Below, piece by piece: positions 24,692 through 33,528 of a DNA stretch of 64,000 nucleotides. This DNA comes from JANQNX01 sp965601665 (lineage in GTDB: Bacteria; Pseudomonadota; Gammaproteobacteria; Eutrophobiales; Eutrophobiaceae), in NCBI GenBank assembly GCA_965601665.1, contig OZ271833.1:1736001-1800000 (forward strand), given 5' to 3'. Positions within the stretch are counted from its first letter, which is position 1, and each line of letters opens with the position of its first letter. Made by a program: the position numbers and the translations under genes. The notes under the pieces are model-generated. The model was not told the origin of the DNA. It did not search any database and saw nothing but the letters and a program-made list of their open reading frames with translations.

Positions 24692-24771
24692 TGGTAACTG
24701 CTCCTCTTGTTGATGTAATAATCCCTCACAGTCGTTTCCATTCGTTAGTTCATTTGTGCTAAGTAACTGTG

Positions 24772-26223
24772 TCATGCTGCTTGCCCCTCTTTGAATGTGC
24801 CCGCTATTTGGGTAACTCTTTCAATCGTCACTCGTTCTTCGCCTGCTTCACGCGCGGTCTGTTCTATTGAATCGCGTAATCGTTTTGCCGCCGAGATTCG
24901 TACCAACACGGGCTGCGCCTCAACGACTTCCTGCAGCAATGCATTTGCTTCACTGTCCCAGGGTAATTCCATATGCAGGCGCGATGGCGTTGCCTCCACC
25001 TGGTCAAGATCGCTACCCAATGGCAGGATATTGAACAGTGCATCAAACAACGCGTTGCATACTTCCTGTACCAGGTAGGTGGCGCCGGCATAACCCATAA
25101 ACGGTGTACCGGTGTGGCGCCTGACAATGGCGCCAGGTAATGACGCCGGTATATACATGGCGCGCGAACCTATCTCGGCGAGATACATGCGTTCGTTATA
25201 ACTACCAAACATAACCAGCGGTGTTTTTTCCTGTACCGCTTCGCGCACGGCTTCGTTATCAGGTTTCACGCCTGCGTTACGGGAAAACGCAAAATTACAC
25301 GGCAGTCCCATCTCGTTTTCGAGGAAATTGCGTATACCGCGAGCATAGGTTTCATTGGCAACGATCGCAAAGCTGGCAGTACCAAAGAAATCCTGTGTGA
25401 CCGAGCGCCACAAGTCCCACAATGGTTTAATCGTTGTGTGTTTTTCTTTTTCTATAAACGGTTCCGGATCCAGATCCAGTAGCTCGCCCAGCTTGCGCAA
25501 AAATTTCGTCGTACTATGCAGGCCGATAGGTGCTTGCAGGTAGGGACGATCCAGCGTTTCGCAAAGCAAACGACCGTACTCGCGATACATACATATATTC
25601 ACGTCAGCATTGGCAAGCTTCTTAACATCATTGATATGACTACCAAGTGGAAAGACCATGTTTATCTCGGCACCCACACCTTCGACAAGACGTCGAATCT
25701 CGGCCAGGTCAGACCAGGTATTAAAATAGCCGTAGGTTGGGCCAATAATGTTGACGCGAGGTTTTTCACCCTCCTTACGTGCCTTGGGCTTCGGCACTTT
25801 CTTGCTACCGTATTCCGTCCATAGCCAGTTCATGGCACGGTTTGCACTTTGCCATTGATCTTCATCAATGGTACGCGGCAGGAAGCGTTTTATACCGGTA
25901 CCTTCCGGTGTCACACCGCCACCGATCATTTCTGCAATCGATCCGGTAACCACAACGCTCGGTTGATTCGGGTCGAGCGTCTCATGCGCACGCTTCATGG
26001 CTTCCTCGGTACCATTTTGTCCCAACTCTTCCTCGGCCAGACCGGTAACCACTATTGGTAACTCGTGCGGCGGTAGCGCATCGGTGTAATGCAACACCGA
26101 CGTGACTGGCAGGTTTTCACAACCGACAGGACCGTCGATGATTACCTGCAACCCCTTAATTGAGGTGAACACATAAACTGAACCCCAGTAACCACCTGCC
26201 CGATCGTGATCAAGTACCAGCAT
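24772..26223 (-). CDS. bchZ: Chlorophyllide a reductase subunit Z
   Basis: 483 residues, nitrogenase-like beta-type subunit. Conserved Cys in GPVGCENLP near the N-terminus contributes to the inter-subunit [4Fe-4S] cluster. With BchY it reduces ring B of chlorophyllide a using electrons from BchX. Its ATG overlaps the bchY stop (TGATG), and its stop overlaps an ATG of the next frame. Confidence 0.97.
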   Translation of the reverse strand: MLVLDHDRAGGYWGSVYVFTSIKGLQVIIDGPVGCENLPVTSVLHYTDALPPHELPIVVTGLAEEELGQNGTEEAMKRAHETLDPNQPSVVVTGSIAEMIGGGVTPEGTGIKRFLPRTIDEDQWQSANRAMNWLWTEYGSKKVPKPKARKEGEKPRVNIIGPTYGYFNTWSDLAEIRRLVEGVGAEINMVFPLGSHINDVKKLANADVNICMYREYGRLLCETLDRPYLQAPIGLHSTTKFLRKLGELLDLDPEPFIEKEKHTTIKPLWDLWRSVTQDFFGTASFAIVANETYARGIRNFLENEMGLPCNFAFSRNAGVKPDNEAVREAVQEKTPLVMFGSYNERMYLAEIGSRAMYIPASLPGAIVRRHTGTPFMGYAGATYLVQEVCNALFDALFNILPLGSDLDQVEATPSRLHMELPWDSEANALLQEVVEAQPVLVRISAAKRLRDSIEQTAREAGEERVTIERVTQIAGTFKEGQAA

Positions 26224-27818
26224 CAGCAGACCGCCCCCGGCACGGTAGTGTTGGATTCTGTTTTCACCTTCTTTGCCTGTACAGGCGTACGAGGCACATC
26301 CTCCCAGATGCCGGCGTTATCCCCTGTTCCCACGCCGGAAAAAAATTCCTTCATCACATCAAACCGTTCCTTGTTGGCAAGTGCCGCGTTGATGACCTGC
26401 GCCAATGATCCTGCACCGGCTGGCCCCATCAGCGGTCGCGCAGAAATCAGGTTGGTAAAGTACATGGCAGGTATCGCCAATTCCTTGGCCTTTTGCACAA
26501 CCGGTGTCGTACCAATAGCAAGATCCGGTTTGATATCCTGCATCGCCGCGAGGTCTTGCTCCAGCGATGCACGGTATTGGATATGCACACCCTTTGCTTC
26601 CAGCCATTCTCTGTCCGGATCAGACCAACGCGTTTTTGGACAGGCGGTACCGACATACGACACCTCGGCTCCACTCTCGATTAACAGCCGGGCAACCAGC
26701 AATTCGGATCCCTCGTAACCGGTTAGTGTGATGCGGCCTTTAATCGGTGCAGCGGCCAGCGTTTGTTTGATAGCTGGTAACATGCCGTTTTTGGCCTTGG
26801 CAATTTTTTGACTGGCGACTCCGCAGGCTTCCCCGATTGCCTGCAACCAGGCCTCGGTACCATCATGACCGACAGGTGCTGAACCGATAATAGAACGACC
26901 TGCCTTGTCGAATTCACGAAATACACTGGTATAGAAAGGATGAATACCGGCGACGGCCTTGCAATCAAGCGCCGCATACAACTCACGCCATTCGCGCGTT
27001 GGTACAACCGGACCAGCGGCCAGCCCCATCGGTTCCAGCATCATGTTGATGCCAATAGGATCGGCCGGAAACATTTCACCAACCAGCGTGACCGTGTCGC
27101 GTTCCTGTTTTTCCCTTGGCGCCTGGACCGGACCAAGTTCGGCCTCGGTGCGCGCATAGTTCAACATGGCACCAGCCAGTACATCCTTTGCCTCGGCATG
27201 CGTGGGCACACCAAAGCCGGGGACATCGATGCCAATAATTCGTACACCGTTAATTTCTTTTGGTAACAGTTTCAGCGGGACTCCCGATGCCGTTGGTACA
27301 CACAGGTTGGTCACGACCACGGCATCATATTTTTCCGGGTCGGCCAGTTTATAAACAGCCTCGCGTATGTCTTCAAACAGCTTTCCGGTAACCAGTGTTT
27401 CAGAATCAAACGGGACATAACCCACCGTGCGGCGGGCGCCATAAAAATGTGAGGTAAATGTCAGGCCATAAACACAACAGGCTGAACCAGACAAAACAGT
27501 TGCCGTGCGGCGCATACGTAAACCAACACGTAATGATCCAAATGCCGGGCACATACTTTGTGGCTGATCGTGCGGGCCCATGGGATAGTCTTTCGCATAT
27601 TGCTCAAGGGTTTCTGACTTGCCGGCAGCCTCGGCAGCTTCGCGCATTTTATTGGCGCCACTATGACAACCAAGACCATCACCCTGCGTTGCCGCCTGGT
27701 TAATGGGTTGCGCTGATAAGGAAGCAGACTGTTTGCTTTGTTCCAGCGCAACACTATCCGCGGCAGTGTCATACTTCACTTCCCCGGTAGCTATCTTGTT
27801 ATTGTTGTTATCTGTCAT
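26223..27818 (-). CDS. bchY: Chlorophyllide a reductase subunit Y
   Basis: 531 residues, nitrogenase alpha-like. The N-terminal 50 residues are low-complexity; conserved GCHSG, then CPAFGSLR and SACCVYGLTF supply cluster cysteines, and GYVPFDSETLVTG is typical. Forms the catalytic heterotetramer with BchZ. 4 nt downstream of bchX. Confidence 0.97.
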   Translation of the reverse strand: MTDNNNNKIATGEVKYDTAADSVALEQSKQSASLSAQPINQAATQGDGLGCHSGANKMREAAEAAGKSETLEQYAKDYPMGPHDQPQSMCPAFGSLRVGLRMRRTATVLSGSACCVYGLTFTSHFYGARRTVGYVPFDSETLVTGKLFEDIREAVYKLADPEKYDAVVVTNLCVPTASGVPLKLLPKEINGVRIIGIDVPGFGVPTHAEAKDVLAGAMLNYARTEAELGPVQAPREKQERDTVTLVGEMFPADPIGINMMLEPMGLAAGPVVPTREWRELYAALDCKAVAGIHPFYTSVFREFDKAGRSIIGSAPVGHDGTEAWLQAIGEACGVASQKIAKAKNGMLPAIKQTLAAAPIKGRITLTGYEGSELLVARLLIESGAEVSYVGTACPKTRWSDPDREWLEAKGVHIQYRASLEQDLAAMQDIKPDLAIGTTPVVQKAKELAIPAMYFTNLISARPLMGPAGAGSLAQVINAALANKERFDVMKEFFSGVGTGDNAGIWEDVPRTPVQAKKVKTESNTTVPGAVC

Positions 27819-27822
27819 GTCT

Positions 27823-28842
27823 CTAGACGCTGTCGTAGATCACTTCAAGTGATGGTTTATCTATTTCTTTCTTGCCACACATGTCTTCTGTCGTCGCCGG
27901 CTCCAGAATCACATCACGACCAACCTCATCGCCGCTAAACAGGTCTAGCAATTCATCTTGCGACAAAGGTGATGGCTGTACCGGCGGCGCCGATGTCACG
28001 TTACTGGACAGGCCGTCAAACAGCTCACTCCATTCGCCGCCTGGTTTACCAATAATTTCGTAGTTCGCACTCTTGCGACGGATGTCCTCATCGGCAGGAA
28101 TTGCAGCCAGTACCGGAATACCGACTTTTTCAGCGAAGGCACTGGCCTCACCGGTACCGTCATCCTTGTTGATGACCATGCCGGCAACACCGACGTTGCC
28201 ACCCAGCTTGCGGAAGTATTCCACCGCCGAACAAACGTTGTTTGCAACATAAAGGGATTGCAGATCATTGGAACCAACGACGATAACCTTCTGGCACATA
28301 TCGCGGGCAATCGGTAAACCAAAACCACCGCACACGACATCGCCGAGAAAGTCGAGCAACACGTAATCAAAATCCCAGTCATGAAAACCAAGCTTCTCAA
28401 GTGTTTCGAAACCATGGATGATGCCGCGACCGCCGCAGCCGCGACCCACTTCCGGTCCACCCAGTTCCATCGCATAAACACCGTCGCGTTTGAAACAAAC
28501 ATCACCGATTGCAACCTCATCGCCGGCCTCTTTCTTTTTGGCAGAGGTTTCAATAATGGCTGGACAGGCCTTGCCACCAAATAACAATGACGTGGTATCA
28601 CTTTTCGGATCACAGCCAATTAACAGTGTCTTCTTGCCCTGCTGCGCCATCATGTAAGACAGGTTAGCGAGCGTAAAACTTTTACCAATTCCGCCCTTGC
28701 CATAGATCGCGATGATTTGCGTTTCCTTGGTCGGAGATTCAGTAGAAACAGGTGGCGGTTCCATCGCTGCTTCCGCACGTAGATGGTCAACATTTTGATA
28801 TATCTTTACCGGCTGTGCCGGAACACTTGCATTTGTACTCAT
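27823..28842 (-). CDS. bchX: Chlorophyllide a reductase iron protein
   Basis: 339 residues from ATG 28842, whose GGAG site is 8-10 nt upstream and whose ATGA overlaps the bchC stop. NifH-like: P-loop YGKGGIGKSF, then the cluster-binding Cys regions around GRGCGGRG and DVVCGGFG. ATP-dependent electron donor to BchYZ. Confidence 0.97.
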   Translation of the reverse strand: MSTNASVPAQPVKIYQNVDHLRAEAAMEPPPVSTESPTKETQIIAIYGKGGIGKSFTLANLSYMMAQQGKKTLLIGCDPKSDTTSLLFGGKACPAIIETSAKKKEAGDEVAIGDVCFKRDGVYAMELGGPEVGRGCGGRGIIHGFETLEKLGFHDWDFDYVLLDFLGDVVCGGFGLPIARDMCQKVIVVGSNDLQSLYVANNVCSAVEYFRKLGGNVGVAGMVINKDDGTGEASAFAEKVGIPVLAAIPADEDIRRKSANYEIIGKPGGEWSELFDGLSSNVTSAPPVQPSPLSQDELLDLFSGDEVGRDVILEPATTEDMCGKKEIDKPSLEVIYDSV

Positions 28843-29780
28843 GCGCACGTTCTCCAATCCAGAATCATTTTCAGGCAAGCAGGGTCACCAAATGCAGTTC
28901 GATATGCCTGGTCGGCCTGCTGCGCTTCATGTTGATGGGTAATAAGATCAGCGAGTGACAAATCGCCGGAAGCAACCAGGTCGTTAACTGCAACAAGATC
29001 TTCAGATTGCCACTCGGCTGCAACTCTAAACCGCGCTTCTTTCATAAACGCGGGCGGAAACAGGAACGAGACAGGCTGTGCATAAAAACCGGCGAGGACA
29101 ATTTCACCGCCCTTATCAAGACAGCCAACCAGCGTATCGATCAGTTTTGAATCGCCACTGACATCGTATATGTGACGGTAATGATTTCTATCGTCATCAG
29201 CCGGATCAACAACGTAGTAACCATCAGCACCCGATTGACGCGCAGGGTTTTTCTCCCAGACAACCGGTGGTTCAAGTCCAAGTAACACCGCAATACGTGC
29301 CAACAATCGACCTAGTACACCATGGCCAATAATCAGATCGGGCTGTTTGCCGGTCATACCTCCACTTGCGTGATACGCGGTGGCGGCAAGAGCCAACAAT
29401 ATACCTTGCTCAGCAAGTGAAGAGTCGATAGGAGTGACACGCTTTTCTGACACCACCACACGTGATGCGGAACCTCCGAAAAGACCGCGAACATCACCGT
29501 AGCAATTTGCGCCTGGCACGAATACCTGTTGTCCGATTTCAAGGCTGGCGTCTTCACCAACTTCGGTCACACGACCAACTGATTCATAGCCCGGAACAAG
29601 CGGATAGCCCATACCTGGAAACGGAGGCATCTTTCCTGTCCACAGTAGTCTTTCGGTGCCGGTACTGATACCACTCCAATCGATATCGACTGTGACTTCC
29701 CCTACTCCCGGTGGTGCTAACTCAAGCTCTCTTAGCGCAATGCGCTCCGGCTGCTCCAGTACCACTGCAAGCGAATTCAT
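28839..29780 (-). CDS. bchC: Bacteriochlorophyllide a dehydrogenase
   Basis: 313 residues, medium-chain dehydrogenase fold lacking the zinc cysteines. Converts the C3 hydroxyethyl group of the bacteriochlorin to acetyl. SGISTGTERLLWTG and GYESVGRVTEVG near the N-terminus, LIIGHGVLGRL at the nucleotide fold. It has its own promoter region upstream with two perfect CrtJ/PpsR boxes, so bchCXYZ can be transcribed separately from crtEF. Confidence 0.96.
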   Translation of the reverse strand: MNSLAVVLEQPERIALRELELAPPGVGEVTVDIDWSGISTGTERLLWTGKMPPFPGMGYPLVPGYESVGRVTEVGEDASLEIGQQVFVPGANCYGDVRGLFGGSASRVVVSEKRVTPIDSSLAEQGILLALAATAYHASGGMTGKQPDLIIGHGVLGRLLARIAVLLGLEPPVVWEKNPARQSGADGYYVVDPADDDRNHYRHIYDVSGDSKLIDTLVGCLDKGGEIVLAGFYAQPVSFLFPPAFMKEARFRVAAEWQSEDLVAVNDLVASGDLSLADLITHQHEAQQADQAYRTAFGDPACLKMILDWRTCA

Positions 29781-29831
29781 GCGAATACGTTACGTGTACT
29801 TTTGATAATGAGTTTACTTGACCACATAGGG

Positions 29832-29849
29832 TGTAAGTTAAACCTGACA
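29832..29849. promoter_or_regulatory. CrtJ/PpsR operator, bchC promoter, site 1
   Basis: Perfect TGT-N12-ACA: tgtaagttaaacctgaca. It covers the bchC -10 region. One turn and a half separates it from site 2, as expected for cooperative tetramer binding. Confidence 0.82.
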
Positions 29850-29863
29850 AGTTAAATTGTCAA
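29835..29863 (-). promoter_or_regulatory. Predicted sigma-70 promoter of bchC
   Basis: On the minus strand TTGACA (29863-29858), 17-nt spacer, TAACTT (29840-29835). Both hexamers lie inside the two CrtJ/PpsR boxes, so bound repressor would block RNA polymerase. Confidence 0.6.
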
Positions 29864-29875
29864 GTAATTTTGACA
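29858..29875. promoter_or_regulatory. CrtJ/PpsR operator, bchC promoter, site 2
   Basis: Perfect TGT-N12-ACA: tgtcaagtaattttgaca, covering the -35 hexamer. Starts 26 bp after site 1 and ends 4 nt before the crtF stop codon. Confidence 0.82.
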
Positions 29876-29878
29876 CTT

Positions 29879-30994
29879 CTACGAGGCAGCTAAGATACTG
29901 GTTTGTAAAGGAATTGGGGTCGAGATATTAGAAAAACTCGAAAACCCTGCCTCCGTAAGCATGGCTTTCAAACGATCTTCCTTTCTAGGGCGCCCACGCC
30001 CCATGGCCAACAGGTAAAAACCGAAATAGGCATCGGCCATAGGCTCAGTCCCGGACACACCTGACATTGGTTCGACAATGAGTAAACGGCCATTGGGTGC
30101 CAGCGCCTTACGCACAGCCTTGAGTATTGTTAATGCTGCCGCATCATCATGATCATGGATGATACGTACCAGCGTGATGACATCCGCACCGACGGGCAGG
30201 GTATCCTGCAGGAAACTGCCGGCATGCACCTGGATGCGTTCGGACAAGCCCTGCTGCTGAAATTTTTGTCGAGCCCGTTCAGCAACAGCAGGCAAGTCGA
30301 AGTGCATTAGCTTTAAACGTGGATAGCGACTTGCAACATGGGCCAGGAATGTACCATCGCCGCCACCGACATCGAGTAAACAATCATGGCGTTTTAATGA
30401 ACACGCATCCAGTACCTGTTCCGCTACCAGCGATTGTGATGCCGACATCAGCTCTGTATACGCAGAGACCTTGTTAAGCTCCGAATCGGTTACCTGTTCT
30501 TCATCAGTGTAGTTCCAGTAGTGTTCCAGTTTTTTATTGGTTACCTTACCGCGCAATAGCGCGACCGGATCATTGAGGTCCGTGTAAAGCATGGCGTGAT
30601 GCCTGATCATGGCGATGATACCCGGATCACCCGCCAGTGCTGCACCGTGGATACCGAGCCCGTATGACTTATCTTCCCGACGAAGCAATTCCAGGGATAC
30701 CGCCGCATCCAGTAAGCGTGCCGTTGCCGATTCGTCCATGTTGCAATGTCGAGAAATATCAGCCAGCGATCGGGGACCATCCTTGAGCAACTGGAATAAA
30801 TCCAGTTCAACACAGGCATAAAGCACCTGTGAATAGACAAAGCCGGCACACAGATCAAACAACTGCCTGGCGCGTTTTCGTGCCAGAGGTCTGGTCAGCG
30901 GAAATCGTGCAGCCCAGTTTCGAAAGCCGGGATTGGCCAGCAATCGATCGCGTAAAGCATAGTAGCTGGACAATAGTGGACGACGCGCAGCCAT
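29879..30994 (-). CDS. crtF: Demethylspheroidene/hydroxyneurosporene O-methyltransferase
   Basis: 371 residues. N-terminal dimerisation helices with a winged-helix, then a SAM-dependent methyltransferase (LLDVGGGDGTFLAHVA motif I; IIHDHDDAAALTIL and GRLLIVEPMSG later). Methylates the 1-hydroxy group of acyclic carotenoids made by CrtC. 50 nt after crtE on the same strand. Confidence 0.93.
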   Translation of the reverse strand: MAARRPLLSSYYALRDRLLANPGFRNWAARFPLTRPLARKRARQLFDLCAGFVYSQVLYACVELDLFQLLKDGPRSLADISRHCNMDESATARLLDAAVSLELLRREDKSYGLGIHGAALAGDPGIIAMIRHHAMLYTDLNDPVALLRGKVTNKKLEHYWNYTDEEQVTDSELNKVSAYTELMSASQSLVAEQVLDACSLKRHDCLLDVGGGDGTFLAHVASRYPRLKLMHFDLPAVAERARQKFQQQGLSERIQVHAGSFLQDTLPVGADVITLVRIIHDHDDAAALTILKAVRKALAPNGRLLIVEPMSGVSGTEPMADAYFGFYLLAMGRGRPRKEDRLKAMLTEAGFSSFSNISTPIPLQTSILAAS

Positions 30995-31044
30995 GTCAGC
31001 TTTTCCAGGCGCAGCGCAAGTACTGAATAAAATGAAGAAGCAGT

Positions 31045-31914
31045 CTAGGCAGCGTTGCGAATAATTTCTTTTGGCAACACGCGCTCTGACTCGGCCAGCA
31101 TGTGTGCTTTCAAAGCATCAGCACCGGGACAATCAGGAATTGAGTCCACTGCCTGTTGCATGAGCATCTTGTAACGTTTGATGGCACCGGGCATACCCAG
31201 TTCGGCGCAGGCACTGGGGCGGTCCAATGCGACATCCTGGCCAACAGGTTTACCGAGTTTCTCCGGGTCACCGGCAACATCACGAATGTCATCCGCAACC
31301 TGGTAGGCCTCACCGATGCATTCGCCCAGCATGCTCCATGGCACCGGATCCTGACCGCTTGCCGCGGCACCTGCCATCGTGGCGGCCGCAAACAGGGCGC
31401 CGGTCTTGGCGCGTTGATAGCGGCTCAGTGAAACTGTTGGTTCAGACTCCCACGCTTGCCCGGCACAAATACCGTTGGGTGCACCCACCGCATCACCAAT
31501 AATTCTTAGCAGTGTTACAAGTCTGTCAGGTTGACAAGCGACTTCTCTGGCAAGCAGTTGGAAAGCCAAAACAATCAAGGCGTCACCGGTTAATACTGCC
31601 AATGGTTCACCGTAGACACGGTGCAGTGATGGTTTGCCTCTGCGCATAGCGGCATTATCAAAGCAGGGTAAATCATCATGGACCAGAGAAGCACAATGTA
31701 GCAGTTCAATGGCCATGGCGGCTGCATTCGCGACTGCAGGTTGATCGTCTTTACAGGCCATGGCCACTGCCAGGCACAGTTTTGGACGGATACGGGCGCC
31801 ACCGGCAAATACCGTGTATTGCATGGCTTCCGCGAGCTTGGCGGGACATTCCTCGGTACAGGCAATCTGCACAGCACTTTGCAAACTGGCTTCTATTCTT
31901 TTTGTCGTATCCAT
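31045..31914 (-). CDS. crtE: Geranylgeranyl diphosphate synthase
   Basis: 289 residues from ATG 31914, preceded by a G-rich ribosome site; a longer in-frame extension runs across the regulated promoter and is unlikely. Prenyltransferase motifs: LVHDDLPCFDNAAMRRGKPS (first Asp-rich) and VADDIRDVAGD (second). Supplies C20 diphosphate for carotenoids and for the bacteriochlorophyll tail. First gene of crtEF-bchCXYZ-pufQBALM. Confidence 0.95.
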   Translation of the reverse strand: MDTTKRIEASLQSAVQIACTEECPAKLAEAMQYTVFAGGARIRPKLCLAVAMACKDDQPAVANAAAMAIELLHCASLVHDDLPCFDNAAMRRGKPSLHRVYGEPLAVLTGDALIVLAFQLLAREVACQPDRLVTLLRIIGDAVGAPNGICAGQAWESEPTVSLSRYQRAKTGALFAAATMAGAAASGQDPVPWSMLGECIGEAYQVADDIRDVAGDPEKLGKPVGQDVALDRPSACAELGMPGAIKRYKMLMQQAVDSIPDCPGADALKAHMLAESERVLPKEIIRNAA

Positions 31915-31929
31915 CACCCTACCCCCAAG

Positions 31930-31947
31930 TGTAAAGTTATTTTGACA
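31930..31947. promoter_or_regulatory. CrtJ/PpsR operator, crtE-crtD region, site 1
   Basis: Perfect TGT-N12-ACA: tgtaaagttattttgaca. Lies downstream of the crtE start of transcription predicted here and includes the crtD -35 (TTGACA). Confidence 0.82.
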
Positions 31948-31971
31948 CATAGTACCGCTTTTATATGTAAT
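31942..31971 (+). promoter_or_regulatory. Predicted sigma-70 promoter of crtD-crtC
   Basis: TTGACA at 31942-31947, 18-nt spacer, TGTAAT at 31966-31971. Each element overlaps a CrtJ/PpsR box. The crtD ATG is about 50 nt downstream. Confidence 0.5.
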
Positions 31972-31983
31972 GTAATATAGACA
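31966..31983. promoter_or_regulatory. CrtJ/PpsR operator, crtE-crtD region, site 2
   Basis: Perfect TGT-N12-ACA: tgtaatgtaatatagaca. It lies over the crtE -10 and the crtD -10, so one bound dimer could affect both directions. Confidence 0.82.
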
Positions 31984-32002
31984 CATGGTTTATGTAAGTC
32001 AA
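31974..32002 (-). promoter_or_regulatory. Predicted sigma-70 promoter of crtE
   Basis: On the minus strand TTGACT (32002-31997), 17-nt spacer, TATATT (31979-31974). Both hexamers fall within CrtJ/PpsR boxes 3 and 2. Confidence 0.6.
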
Positions 32003-32010
32003 TTCTGACA
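31993..32010. promoter_or_regulatory. CrtJ/PpsR operator, crtE-crtD region, site 3
   Basis: Perfect TGT-N12-ACA: tgtaagtcaattctgaca, over the crtE -35 and ending 11 nt before the crtD ATG. Confidence 0.82.
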
Positions 32011-32021
32011 CCGGCAGCTAC

Positions 32022-33521
32022 ATGGATTTGAAGGAAAAACCAGCCGTTATCATCGGCGCAGGTATAGGCGGGCTGACCGCAGCGGTCCTACTCGCGGCAC
32101 GCGGTAAACCGGTTATCGTCATTGAAAAAGCCGGTGCGGCAGGTGGTAAAATGCGTGAAATTCAGACCCCCTCGGGGCCTGTGGACTCCGGTCCGACCGT
32201 GTTTACGATGCGCCGCGTATTCGAGGACATCTTCAGGCAGGTTGGCGCGGATCTCTCAACGCATATCACGCTTGAGCCGGTCACTATCCTTGCGCGCCAT
32301 GCCTGGAGTCATTCTGAAAGACTGGACCTGTTCGCCGATATTAATCAATCAGTGGATGCCATTAGCCAGTTTGCTAACCCTGATGAAGGCAGACGTTATC
32401 GTGACTTTTGTAATGAAGCGCGCAGTATTTACCAGTCGCTGGAACAGTCATTCATCCTCGCATCACGCCCATCACCGCTAGACCTGACGCTGCGCATCGG
32501 CGTAACCAACATTAAACAACTATTGCAACTTAACCCGTTTGTCAGTTTGTGGAAGGCACTTGCGAAACATTTTCACGACCCGCGCCTGCAACAGTTGTTT
32601 GGCCGCTACAGTACCTATATGGGTTCCTCACCTTACCTTGCACCGGCCACGTTAATGCTAATCGCACATGTAGAACAGGATGGCGTTTGGCTCGTTCAAG
32701 GCGGCATGTATCGCCTGGTCGAGGCAATGACAAAACTTGCCGAGCAACTTGGCGTCAGGTTCCAATACGGGCATGCCGTAAAGACAATTGATACCAACAA
32801 CAATCATATTCAGTCGATTACGCTGGATGATGAAACAACAATCAATACTCATGAGGTTATTTTTAATGGTGAGCTGACCGCACTGGCAAATGGATTGTTG
32901 GGAGAAGCAGTAAGTCATGCTGGTAAACCAACACCGTCAGGCAAACGTTCACTATCAGCAATGACGTGGTCTATGTCGGCCAAAACAAGCAACTTCCCTT
33001 TGCTAAGGCATAACGTATTTTTTAGTAACGACTACGCCAGTGAATTTCGCGATATTTTCCAGGAACAGCGTTTACCAAAAACACCAACAGTGTATGTCTG
33101 CGCGCAGGACAGAAATGAGACCAATGCCGATCAAGCTCTGGAACATGAACGCCTGTTTTGTCTTGTGAATGCGCCGGCAAAAGGTGATCGCCATACTTTT
33201 ACTGACGAAGAAAAACAGCGGTGCCAGCAAAGCGCATTCAGACTGATGGCGTCTTGCGGTCTGGAAATTACGTTTAACGAGCGCGACGATACGATTACCT
33301 CGCCAACAACATTCAACCGGTTATTCCCGGCCACGGGAGGGGCCCTGTATGGCCGTGCCTCACATGGCTGGCTCGCGTCATTTCAACGCCCGGGTTCACG
33401 CACACGAATTAAAGGCCTTTACCTTGCCGGTGGCAGTATCCATCCGGGTGCCGGTGTACCTATGGCCGCGACATCCGGTCGTCTTGCCGCCGAGGCGTTG
33501 CTGGAGGATACAGGCAGGTAA
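32022..33521 (+). CDS. crtD: Hydroxyneurosporene desaturase (CrtD)
   Basis: 499 residues. FAD-binding Rossmann at the start (VIIGAGIGGLTAAVLLAARG), then GPTVFTMRRVFEDIF and the C-terminal GSIHPGAGVPMAATSGRLAAE. The GPTVFTMR..FE segment and the position before crtC favour CrtD over CrtI, which is present separately at 43079. Introduces the 3,4 double bond into hydroxylated or methoxylated acyclic carotenoids. Divergent from crtE. Confidence 0.92.
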   Translation: MDLKEKPAVIIGAGIGGLTAAVLLAARGKPVIVIEKAGAAGGKMREIQTPSGPVDSGPTVFTMRRVFEDIFRQVGADLSTHITLEPVTILARHAWSHSERLDLFADINQSVDAISQFANPDEGRRYRDFCNEARSIYQSLEQSFILASRPSPLDLTLRIGVTNIKQLLQLNPFVSLWKALAKHFHDPRLQQLFGRYSTYMGSSPYLAPATLMLIAHVEQDGVWLVQGGMYRLVEAMTKLAEQLGVRFQYGHAVKTIDTNNNHIQSITLDDETTINTHEVIFNGELTALANGLLGEAVSHAGKPTPSGKRSLSAMTWSMSAKTSNFPLLRHNVFFSNDYASEFRDIFQEQRLPKTPTVYVCAQDRNETNADQALEHERLFCLVNAPAKGDRHTFTDEEKQRCQQSAFRLMASCGLEITFNERDDTITSPTTFNRLFPATGGALYGRASHGWLASFQRPGSRTRIKGLYLAGGSIHPGAGVPMAATSGRLAAEALLEDTGR

Positions 33522-33528
33522 ACAGAAT

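Noticed and set aside
31915..31986. Extended N-terminus of CrtE
   Set aside because: It would translate across the -10 region and operator boxes; ATG 31914 matches the family start.
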